Source: an uncultured Pelagibacteraceae bacterium
Lineage (GTDB): Bacteria; Pseudomonadota; Alphaproteobacteria; Pelagibacterales; Pelagibacteraceae
Direction of reading: 5' to 3'
Length of the DNA stretch: 62,969 nucleotides
NCBI GenBank assembly: GCA_902521675.1
Contig: CABYSP010000006.1
Span: forward strand, 1-62,969
Position numbers and translations under genes: made by a program. This document shows positions 56,410 through 62,969 of the stretch, piece by piece (positions within the stretch are counted from its first letter, which is position 1; each line of letters starts with the position of its first letter). A model generated the notes under the pieces. That model was not told where the DNA came from, ran no database searches, and was given only the letters and a program-made list of their open reading frames with translations.

Positions 56410-57266
56410 AATACATAAAATATTTTACCCAATTTTTAATAGTGATAACTTGTTTTTTAATGTTTAAAATTTTTGGAGCAAACCTATCTTCAAATTTAAG
56501 TGGAAAGATATTTGAATTTATTGGTCCCTTTTTCAGATCAAAGAAATTAATTCAGGAAAATATTAAAAAGGCTATGCCCGACATTGATCAAGTAAATTTA
56601 AATAAAATTATTAATCTGATGTGGAATAATTATGGAAGAATTTTTGCAGAATATATGTTTATTAAAAACTATAGATTTGGAAAGCTTAAAGAAAATATAG
56701 AAATTGAAGGACAAGAAATCTTAGATGATATAAAAAATAAAAATAAACAAGTTGTATTTTTTTCTGGCCATTTGAGTAATTTCGAATTGATGGCACAATG
56801 TATAGAAAAATCTGGTATTAAATTGTGTGCAGTTTATAGACCTTTAAATAATATTTTTTTAAATTTAATTATGGAAAGAATAAGAAAAAAATATATTTGC
56901 AGAAATCAAATCAAAAAAGGAATTGGTGGCTTAAAAAGATTGACTCAATTAAAAAAAGAAAACTATTCATCTGCAATAATGATAGATCAAAGAGTGTCTG
57001 AAGGGGTTTTATCAAATTTTTTTAACCAAAAAGCCTTAACAACAACTATTCCGGCTCAATTAATTAAAAAATTTAAGATCTCAGCAGTGCCGGTTTATAT
57101 TGAAAGAGTTGAGAATATTAAATTTAAAATAAGCATCAAAGAGCCAATAATTTTTAAAGAAAAATCGACAATTCAAGACATAACTGATGAATTAAACCGA
57201 GTTCTTGAAAAAATGATAAAGAAAAGACCAGAACAATGGATATGGTCTCACAACCGTTGGAAATAA
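56406..57266 (+). CDS. Lipid A late acyltransferase, LpxL/HtrB family
   Basis: This 286-residue LPLAT-family enzyme is anchored by an N-terminal helix. The catalytic HX4E motif is H122-LSNF-E127 in FSGHLSNFELMA. The conserved MIDQRVSEG and the C-terminal RPEQWIWSHNRWK block are also seen. It adds a secondary acyl chain to Kdo-lipid A. Which chain is added (LpxL, LpxM or another) cannot be told. It completes the ubiA-msbA-waaA-lpxK block and ends one base from the opposing DUF2093 gene. Confidence 0.9.
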   Translation: MKYIKYFTQFLIVITCFLMFKIFGANLSSNLSGKIFEFIGPFFRSKKLIQENIKKAMPDIDQVNLNKIINLMWNNYGRIFAEYMFIKNYRFGKLKENIEIEGQEILDDIKNKNKQVVFFSGHLSNFELMAQCIEKSGIKLCAVYRPLNNIFLNLIMERIRKKYICRNQIKKGIGGLKRLTQLKKENYSSAIMIDQRVSEGVLSNFFNQKALTTTIPAQLIKKFKISAVPVYIERVENIKFKISIKEPIIFKEKSTIQDITDELNRVLEKMIKKRPEQWIWSHNRWK

Positions 57267-57267
57267 A

Positions 57268-57465
57268 TTAATTTTTGACAATTTTTTCTCTTCTTTCAAA
57301 TGCTTCTCGGTATGAATAATAAGGCTCTTGTAATTCTACATTCCAGTAAGAAAGTTTATCTAAACTTATTTCTTTCCCTGAAACTGCACACACAACATAG
57401 TCTCCTGGTTCAATAATTTGAAAATTATTTGGTAAATATTTTAATTTTGCTAATTTTTTTATCAT
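57268..57465 (-). CDS. DUF2093 protein
   Basis: This small soluble protein of 65 residues uses the ATG at 57465, which begins MIKKLAKLKYLPNNF. The longer frame to 57525 would overlap the purD start. The core IEPGDYVVCAVSGKEISLDKL, given in part, and SYWNVELQEPYYSYREAF match DUF2093, found mostly in Alphaproteobacteria and often near lpxK. Function is unknown; a small zinc-ribbon-free beta fold is likely. It is divergent from purD across 21 bases. Confidence 0.8.
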   Translation of the reverse strand: MIKKLAKLKYLPNNFQIIEPGDYVVCAVSGKEISLDKLSYWNVELQEPYYSYREAFERREKIVKN

Positions 57466-57486
57466 TTTTAGTTTATATAGTTTTAT

Positions 57487-58752
57487 ATGAAAGTTGGCAT
57501 AATAGGAAGCGGTGGAAGAGAGCATGCAATCTGTAAAAGTCTAATAAATTCAAAAAAAATAGATAAAATTTTTTGTTTTCCTGGTAATGCTGGAACAGAA
57601 AATATTGCAAAAAATATAGATATAAATCTGGAAAATTTTGAATTGTTAAAGGACTTTGTTTTAAAAAATAAAATTGAATTAATTATTATTGGTCCAGAAA
57701 AACCCTTGGTTGACGGTTTGGTTGATTATTTAGCAAAATATGAAATCAAGGTTTTTGGACCAAGCAAAATAGCTGCTCAACTCGAAGGTTCAAAAATATT
57801 TACCAAAAAAATATGTGAAAAATTTAACATACCAACTGCAAAATTTGGAATTTTTGAAAATAAAAACGATGCAAAAAACTTTTTAGTTAAATCAAAATTT
57901 CCAATTGTAATTAAGGCAGACAATCTTGCATCTGGAAAGGGGGTGTATATTTGTAATAATACAAATGAGGGGGACTTGGCTATTGAAGAAATTTTTAATG
58001 GTAAATTTGGAAAAGCAAACAACTTACTCATCGAGGAATTTTTAGATGGTGAAGAAATGAGTTTTTTCACTGTACATGATGGAAAGGTTTTTAAAAATTT
58101 TCAAACAGCTCAAGACCATAAAAGAGTTTTAGAGGGTGATAAAGGTAAAAATACTGGAGGTATGGGCGCATACTCTCCATCAAGATTAATAAACAAAGAT
58201 TTAGAAGAAAAAATTATAAATAAAATTATTAATCCTACTCTCAAAGGATTATCAGAGCTTGGAACTAATTACAAAGGTTTCTTATATGCTGGACTTATGA
58301 TTGTTAAAAATGAACCTTACTTAATTGAATATAATGTAAGAATGGGTGATCCAGAATGTCAAACTATACTTCCAAAAATAAAAACAGATTTAATTGAGAT
58401 TTTTTTAGCATGTTGTGATGAAAAATTGAATGAAATTAATATTGAGTGGTCAGACAAAAAAAGTTTATGTGTTGTTGTGTGCTCAAAAGGCTATCCCGAA
58501 GCATTCAAAAAAAATATAGAAATTTATAATTTAAACAAAGTTGATTTAGGAAATGAAGACTATTTATTTCATGCTGGTACTTTAAAAAAAGATAATAAAA
58601 TTTATGCTGTTGGTGGTCGAGTATTAAATTTTGTAAGCCTTTCTAAAAATTTTAAAACCGCAAGGGAAAAGATTTTTTCAAATTTAAATAAATTAAATTG
58701 GAAAAATGGATTTTATAGAAAAGATATTGGTTATAAAGTTATTGATAAATGA
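57487..58752 (+). CDS. purD: Phosphoribosylamine-glycine ligase
   Basis: PurD makes GAR in the second step of purine synthesis. The 421-residue ATP-grasp protein has the N-terminal MKVGIIGSGGREHAICKSL, the ATP-binding SKFPIVIKADNLASGKGVYI, and the metal-binding region AGLMIVKNEPYLIEYNVRMG, followed by DPECQTILP. It overlaps rsmD by 4 bases. The substrate phosphoribosylamine derives from PRPP made by prs (11.6 kb). Confidence 0.96.
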   Translation: MKVGIIGSGGREHAICKSLINSKKIDKIFCFPGNAGTENIAKNIDINLENFELLKDFVLKNKIELIIIGPEKPLVDGLVDYLAKYEIKVFGPSKIAAQLEGSKIFTKKICEKFNIPTAKFGIFENKNDAKNFLVKSKFPIVIKADNLASGKGVYICNNTNEGDLAIEEIFNGKFGKANNLLIEEFLDGEEMSFFTVHDGKVFKNFQTAQDHKRVLEGDKGKNTGGMGAYSPSRLINKDLEEKIINKIINPTLKGLSELGTNYKGFLYAGLMIVKNEPYLIEYNVRMGDPECQTILPKIKTDLIEIFLACCDEKLNEINIEWSDKKSLCVVVCSKGYPEAFKKNIEIYNLNKVDLGNEDYLFHAGTLKKDNKIYAVGGRVLNFVSLSKNFKTAREKIFSNLNKLNWKNGFYRKDIGYKVIDK

Positions 58753-59309
58753 GAATAATATCAGGAACTTTTAGAGGTAAAAAAATTTTTGAACCAATTA
58801 ATTTTAAAACACGACCTTTAAAAGATTTAGTAAAAGAGTCGATTTTCAATATAATTAATCATTCAAATAAATTTGAAATTAATCTAAATAACTCTTTTAT
58901 TTTAGACTTATTTTCAGGTGTTGGCTCATTTGGACTAGAATGCTTGTCAAGAGGTGTAAAGGGAGTAATTTTTGTAGAAAACTACGAGGGAGCTTTACCG
59001 ATTTTAAAAAAAAACTTAGAAAGTTTAAAAACAGTTAAAAATTATGAAATAGTAAAAAAAAATATTTATAAAGAAAATATATTTTTAAATCTTCAAAACC
59101 AAATAGATATTATTTTTATGGATCCACCATATAAAGATAAAAATCTTAATAGTATTTTTGAAAATATTAAAAATACAAAAATATTAAAAAAAAATGGAGT
59201 AATAATATTGCACAGACATAAAAATGAAAAAGATACTTTTCCAGAGGGCTTTGAAATTGTTGAGGAGAAAAAGTATGGATTATCTAAAATAATTTTTTTA
59301 ATTTATTAA
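58749..59309 (+). CDS. rsmD: 16S rRNA (guanine-966-N2)-methyltransferase
   Basis: RsmD methylates G966 of 16S rRNA. The 186-residue protein begins MRIISGTFRGKKIFEP. Its SAM motif is LDLFSGVGSFGLECLSRG and the catalytic motif IV is IIFMDPPYKDKNL. It overlaps purD by 4 bases (ATGA), and its stop shares a TTAA with that of the opposing pgi gene. Confidence 0.94.
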   Translation: MRIISGTFRGKKIFEPINFKTRPLKDLVKESIFNIINHSNKFEINLNNSFILDLFSGVGSFGLECLSRGVKGVIFVENYEGALPILKKNLESLKTVKNYEIVKKNIYKENIFLNLQNQIDIIFMDPPYKDKNLNSIFENIKNTKILKKNGVIILHRHKNEKDTFPEGFEIVEEKKYGLSKIIFLIY

Positions 59310-60460
59310 GTCAAAATTTTTTTTGTTTCTTTTTTAATTAATTCAACAGCAGGCTGATCATAAGGATTTAGTTTTAAATATTTTCCAATTAAAATTGTCT
59401 CTAATACAAAAAAACAAAATAACTCACCTAAAGTTTTTTCATCTCTTTTTTTAATTTCAAAACTTCTAAAAGGTATTTTTTTTCTTCTAAAAACATTCTC
59501 TGTAGCTTTTTTTTGAGAATAAATTATTTGAGAAAAATTTTTATTTTTTAAAAATTTTTGTGAATTCAGAACAAGATTATTATTTATTTTATAAGAATTT
59601 TTTTCATGAACATAAAAGAAAGTAAAAAAATTGTTTTTAAAACCATCTAAATAAAGTTGCATAACACTATGATTATCTTTTGGCATATTTGATATTATTG
59701 GAAGAATACCCTGGTTTTTTTTTCCCAAGCTTTCAGCAACTAATTGTTGATACCATTTAAATATAGTTTCAGAATTTTCATCGTAATTGATAATGATTGA
59801 GTTATATTTTTTATTTTTTGCAAATTTTATAATTGAGCTTACATTTGATATTAAGCAATTTAAGTAATTTTTATTTTTAATTAAATTATTTAATTGTTTA
59901 AAATTATTTGTTTTAAGCCCCATAAACTCAGCAGGCAACATGCCAACTTCAGATAAAACAGAAAATCTTCCACCTATATAATTATTATGATGTACAATTT
60001 CTGATTTCAACTTTTGGGCTAATAAGTATAAATAATTATTTTTATTTTCTGTTATAAAAATATTTTTATCTTTTTTCTTAATCAAGATATTTGAATTAGC
60101 GATAGTTTCAATTGTATTACCCGATTTTGAAATGATAAAGTTTGTATAGTTTTTTTGTTCTTTTTTTTTTTTAGTTGATTGCAAATTATCTATAAATTCA
60201 AAATTTTTTTTAATTTTAGGTTTTAAAAAGTCATAAATTGCTTGGGCCCCAAGCGTAGATCCCCCCATTCCAATTATTTTAAAATTTTTTGAAGTTTTAA
60301 ATTTTCTAAGTTTATTGATATTATAACTATATTTATAATTTTTATCTAAAGATTGAATTACTTCATTTCTGTTTTTAAGTATTTTATTTAGTAATTGTTT
60401 GATTTTTTTATTTTTTTTTTGTTGCTTAAAATTTATAAAATTAATTCCTGACGTGAGCAT
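59306..60460 (-). CDS. pgi: Glucose-6-phosphate isomerase, compact form
   Basis: Pgi interconverts glucose 6-phosphate and fructose 6-phosphate. At 384 residues it is much shorter than the classical enzyme (about 550) and somewhat shorter than the short bacterial type. It keeps the SIS-domain sites IIGMGGSTLGAQAIYD, SKSGNTIETIA, YIGGRFSVLSEVGMLPAEF, the DNHSVMQLYLDG block with the active-site His, and a C-terminal NPYDQPAVELIKKETKK. The shortening is at the N-terminus; no upstream frame continues it. It overlaps the lipoprotein gene by one base. Confidence 0.88.
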   Translation of the reverse strand: MLTSGINFINFKQQKKNKKIKQLLNKILKNRNEVIQSLDKNYKYSYNINKLRKFKTSKNFKIIGMGGSTLGAQAIYDFLKPKIKKNFEFIDNLQSTKKKKEQKNYTNFIISKSGNTIETIANSNILIKKKDKNIFITENKNNYLYLLAQKLKSEIVHHNNYIGGRFSVLSEVGMLPAEFMGLKTNNFKQLNNLIKNKNYLNCLISNVSSIIKFAKNKKYNSIIINYDENSETIFKWYQQLVAESLGKKNQGILPIISNMPKDNHSVMQLYLDGFKNNFFTFFYVHEKNSYKINNNLVLNSQKFLKNKNFSQIIYSQKKATENVFRRKKIPFRSFEIKKRDEKTLGELFCFFVLETILIGKYLKLNPYDQPAVELIKKETKKILT

Positions 60461-60774
60461 TAATTTTGCTTAATTTTTTCTAATAACGTTTTTTCTAAAC
60501 TTTCATTATTATCATTATCTAAAACAGTGGTTTTGTCCTCACTTTGGTTAAGTAAATCCTCAATTGTTTTTTGATCAGAATTGCTATCTAGCTGGTTATT
60601 TTCAGGAATAGGCAATTTATCAAACTCCGGTGGCATTACTAATGGTGATTTTTTTTCCACAAGAAATTCATCACTACTTTTTTTCTTTGGATTTTGAAAA
60701 CCCTCTTTAACTACTGAGCAAGATAATAATAATAATAAAAAATTAATAATGATAAAATTTTTAAATATTTTCAT
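60460..60774 (-). CDS. DUF3035-type lipoprotein
   Basis: This 104-residue protein has a lipoprotein signal (FLLLLLSC, lipidated Cys near residue 19). A short motif follows, SSDEFLVEKKSPLVMPPEFD then LPIPE. It resembles the DUF3035 core found in alphaproteobacterial lipoproteins encoded beside lspA. The rest is acidic, Asn/Asp/Glu-rich and probably disordered. It overlaps lspA by 14 bases, so the peptidase that matures it is made from the same message. Function is unknown. Confidence 0.7.
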   Translation of the reverse strand: MKIFKNFIIINFLLLLLSCSVVKEGFQNPKKKSSDEFLVEKKSPLVMPPEFDKLPIPENNQLDSNSDQKTIEDLLNQSEDKTTVLDNDNNESLEKTLLEKIKQN

Positions 60775-61261
60775 GTTTTTTTTTATTGTTAGTAAATTCT
60801 AAAAATATCATAAATATTACACCAATAGTAATAAATATATCAGCAACATTAAAAATAAACCAATGAAATTCTTCTACGTGAAAATCTATAAAGTCTGGAA
60901 CTGCTTTATTAAAAACTCTATCATAAAGATTTCCTAGTGCACCACCTAAAATCATTAAAAGAGAGTACTTTTTCAAACCTTCACTTTTATTTAACATAAT
61001 AATAATAATTAGAATGATTATTAAAATGAAGATAGTTAAAAAATTATAAAATGTTTTATCTGCTAATGAAAATAAACCAAATGCAATTCCTTCATTCCAG
61101 ATCAAATTAATATTTAAATATTTCGAAGAAAATATGTCAGATCCAAGAATTTTTTTATCTAGATAAATTACATAAATTTTTGAAATTCTATCAAGGAAAA
61201 AAATCAATAGAACGAAAAATAAATTAATTAAAAAATTTTTTCCTAAATTTCTTATAATCAT
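60761..61261 (-). CDS. lspA: Lipoprotein signal peptidase
   Basis: LspA cleaves the signal peptide of diacylglyceryl-modified prolipoproteins. The 166-residue membrane aspartyl protease has four helices and the catalytic pair D114 (GGALGNLYDRV) and D141 (FNVADIFITIG), with NEGIAFGLFS in the second conserved box. It starts 2 bases after ileS ends, and ileS-lspA is a very common operon. lgt, the preceding step, is at 9.0 kb. Confidence 0.95.
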   Translation of the reverse strand: MIIRNLGKNFLINLFFVLLIFFLDRISKIYVIYLDKKILGSDIFSSKYLNINLIWNEGIAFGLFSLADKTFYNFLTIFILIIILIIIIMLNKSEGLKKYSLLMILGGALGNLYDRVFNKAVPDFIDFHVEEFHWFIFNVADIFITIGVIFMIFLEFTNNKKKHENI

Positions 61262-61263
61262 TT

Positions 61264-62969
61264 CTAATTCACAGCACAGTTAACTCTGTCGCAAGCTGTT
61301 TCTTTAATCTTCCAACAAATCGGACACTTAGATCCCCTTGCTTTAGAAGTGACTACTGTTGTTTTAATATCATCTTTTTTATAACCAACCTCAGCTTTTG
61401 AGGTAATACAAAGTTCAGAAAAATCGGTCTGTTCTGTAAGATTTTTTAATTTATGACTTAATTGTATTTTTAAATCAGCCTCTAAACTTGATCCAATTTC
61501 TTTACTAGCTCTTTTTTCCTCAATACTTATGTTGCAAATATTTCTAATTTTAATTAATTCAGTCCATTTCTCATTAAGTTTTTGATTTTTAAACTTATCA
61601 GGAACTTCTAGAAATTTTTCAAGATGAATACTTTTTTGATCCTTAAATAATAATTTAAAAATTTCTTCAGTTGTGAATGACAAGATAGGGGCAAACCATT
61701 TTAATAATGCATTTAAAATTATATTAAGAAGTGTAATGGTTGATTTTCTTTTTTTTGAGTCTATAGGATCACAATAAAGGTTATCTTTTCTAATATCAAA
61801 GTAAAAAGCAGATAAATCAACAGTACAAAAATTTAATAATTCTTTATACAAATTGTGAAAATCATAATTATTAAAATAACGTTTAAAATTATTGTTTAAA
61901 ATATAAATTTTATGCAACATTAATTGTTCTAATTCAGGTAGCCCTTCTACATCAAGCTCATCAAGGTTAATTTGTTCAAAATTATCATTTATATTCCCAA
62001 GTAAATATCTAAAAGTATTTCTTATTTTTCTATAAGACTCTGCATGTTGATCTAAAATAGAATAATCTATTCTTAAATCCTCTGCATAGTTTGATGATGC
62101 TACCCAAATTCTTAAGATGTCAGCTCCATACTTTTTTAAAATATCATCAGGTGCAATTACGTTCCCTAATGATTTTGACATCTTTAAACCTTTGCCATCT
62201 ACAACAAAACCATGTGATAAAATTGACTCAAATGGAGCTTTACCTCTAGTTCCACAAGATTCTAATAATGATGAGTGAAACCAACCCCTGTGCTGGTCTG
62301 ATCCTTCCAAATACATTGAAGCTGGCCATTTTAAATCATCTCTTTTTTCTAAAACAAATGAATGGGTAGAACCGCTATCAAACCAAACCTCAACTATATC
62401 GCTCAATTTATCATAATCTTCAGCTTTATACTTGTTACCCAAAAATCTTTGTGGGTCATCTGAAAACCAACAATCTGAGCCTTCTTTTTCATAAATAGAG
62501 GCAATGTTTTCAGTAACCTCATCATCAACTAAAATTTCTTTTGTTTTTTTATTCACAAAAATTGGAAGAGGTACTCCCCAAACTCTTTGTCTTGAAACAC
62601 ACCAATCAGGCCTTGTTTCTATCATTGATTTTAATCTTTCTTTACCCTTGCTAGGATAAAAAGTTGTTTCATCAATAGCTTTCAATGCTTTATGTCTTAA
62701 TTTATGACTTTCCATTGAAATAAACCATTGTGGAGTAGCTCTGTGCACAAGTGGAGCCTTAGACCTCCATGAGTGTGGATATGAATGAACCAACTCACCG
62801 TTAAAGAGTAAATTTTTTTGTTCTCTAAGTTTTTCAATAACAACAGGATTTGCTTTAAAAATATGCATTCCTTCAAACAATTTTACATTCTTTGTATATT
62901 TCCCATCTCCATCAACTGTTTCTATCGCTTTAATACCATTATTCAAACAAAGATTAAAATCATCAGGTC
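61264..62969 (-). CDS. ileS: Isoleucyl-tRNA synthetase, C-terminal part (5' end outside window)
   Basis: The frame is open to the right window edge (it reads PDDFNLCLNNGIKAIET), so the TTG at 62946 is an internal leucine and the gene is cut. About 568 C-terminal residues are present. They cover part of the editing domain, the class I KMSKS motif (DGKGLKMSKSLGNVIAPDD), the anticodon-binding helical domain (FRYLLGNIND) and a C-terminal zinc finger (SKCPICWKI and ACDRVNC). Retention of the zinc finger marks the bacterial type of IleRS. Confidence 0.96.
   Translation of the reverse strand, partial: PDDFNLCLNNGIKAIETVDGDGKYTKNVKLFEGMHIFKANPVVIEKLREQKNLLFNGELVHSYPHSWRSKAPLVHRATPQWFISMESHKLRHKALKAIDETTFYPSKGKERLKSMIETRPDWCVSRQRVWGVPLPIFVNKKTKEILVDDEVTENIASIYEKEGSDCWFSDDPQRFLGNKYKAEDYDKLSDIVEVWFDSGSTHSFVLEKRDDLKWPASMYLEGSDQHRGWFHSSLLESCGTRGKAPFESILSHGFVVDGKGLKMSKSLGNVIAPDDILKKYGADILRIWVASSNYAEDLRIDYSILDQHAESYRKIRNTFRYLLGNINDNFEQINLDELDVEGLPELEQLMLHKIYILNNNFKRYFNNYDFHNLYKELLNFCTVDLSAFYFDIRKDNLYCDPIDSKKRKSTITLLNIILNALLKWFAPILSFTTEEIFKLLFKDQKSIHLEKFLEVPDKFKNQKLNEKWTELIKIRNICNISIEEKRASKEIGSSLEADLKIQLSHKLKNLTEQTDFSELCITSKAEVGYKKDDIKTTVVTSKARGSKCPICWKIKETACDRVNCAVN

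Noticed and set aside
57777..58070. 97-codon minus-strand frame inside purD
   Set aside because: It is the shadow of the purD ATP-grasp domain, with no independent evidence.

Overview
This window looks like a piece of a SAR11 (Pelagibacterales, Candidatus Pelagibacter-type) alphaproteobacterial chromosome. The DNA is strongly A+T-rich. Genes are packed with overlaps of a few bases or gaps of a few bases, and no gap reaches 120 bases, so there is no gene-free stretch of 300 bases to describe. Alphaproteobacterial markers include petABC, a CcrM-type GANTC methyltransferase, DUF2093 and DUF3035 proteins, a mutY/DUF721/dsbA/smc block, ATP synthase F0 genes separate from F1, and the coxBA-ctaB-ctaG-coxC block. 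A crtIBY-blh retinal cluster points to a proteorhodopsin-bearing marine bacterium. The species call is an inference from content and order. I see no insertion sequence, prophage, CRISPR array, rRNA or plasmid feature.

Layout: 1-5.4 kb holds excision repair (end of uvrB, uvrC), two folate-pathway genes (a pteridine-reductase-like SDR and folB), a secreted hydrolase, a 48-residue membrane peptide and pgsA. At 5.4-9 kb are ilvE, a MarR/OmpR/sensor-kinase block resembling petP-petR, and ubiK. At 9-15 kb are lgt, a MidA-type methyltransferase, pgeF, prs, rplY, pth and ychF. At 14.9-17.5 kb, on the minus strand, is petABC (cytochrome bc1). At 17.6-24.6 kb are trmL-hemF-greA, then cca, tRNA-Gln, ispE and a TPR protein on the minus strand, then a uracil-DNA glycosylase and rnhB. 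At 24.7-31.5 kb are ccrM, an FAD monooxygenase, mutY, dciA, a DsbA-like protein and an unusually short smc. At 31.5-33.9 kb are the F0 ATP synthase genes. At 33.9-40.5 kb are crtI-crtB-crtY-blh, ispH, thrB and rnhA. At 40.5-48.7 kb, on the minus strand, are a peroxiredoxin, thrC, SURF1, the cytochrome aa3 oxidase genes with assembly factors, and rsmE. At 48.7-51.6 kb are a haloacid dehalogenase, pirin, a quinone reductase and a DUF2721 protein. At 51.6-57.5 kb are ubiA and a lipid A/Kdo block (msbA, waaA, lpxK, lpxL). At 57.5-63 kb are purD, rsmD, pgi, a DUF3035 lipoprotein, lspA and the 3' part of ileS.

The genes fit a minimal aerobic phototroph-assisted heterotroph. Cytochrome bc1, cytochrome oxidase, ubiquinone genes (ubiA, ubiK) and F0 form the respiratory core, and ispE and ispH supply isoprenoids for quinone, heme o and beta-carotene/retinal.

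The most notable observations are: an SMC of 857 residues with both head halves intact but no recognisable hinge; three GANTC sites on and around the predicted core promoter of ccrM itself; a tRNA-Gln whose encoded CCA end lies 3 bases before the start codon of the CCA-adding enzyme gene; a folB gene split by a frameshift exactly at a run of seven A; convergent gene pairs that share one TTAA as both stop codons; and the back-to-back start codons of mutY and dciA in a single CATATG.
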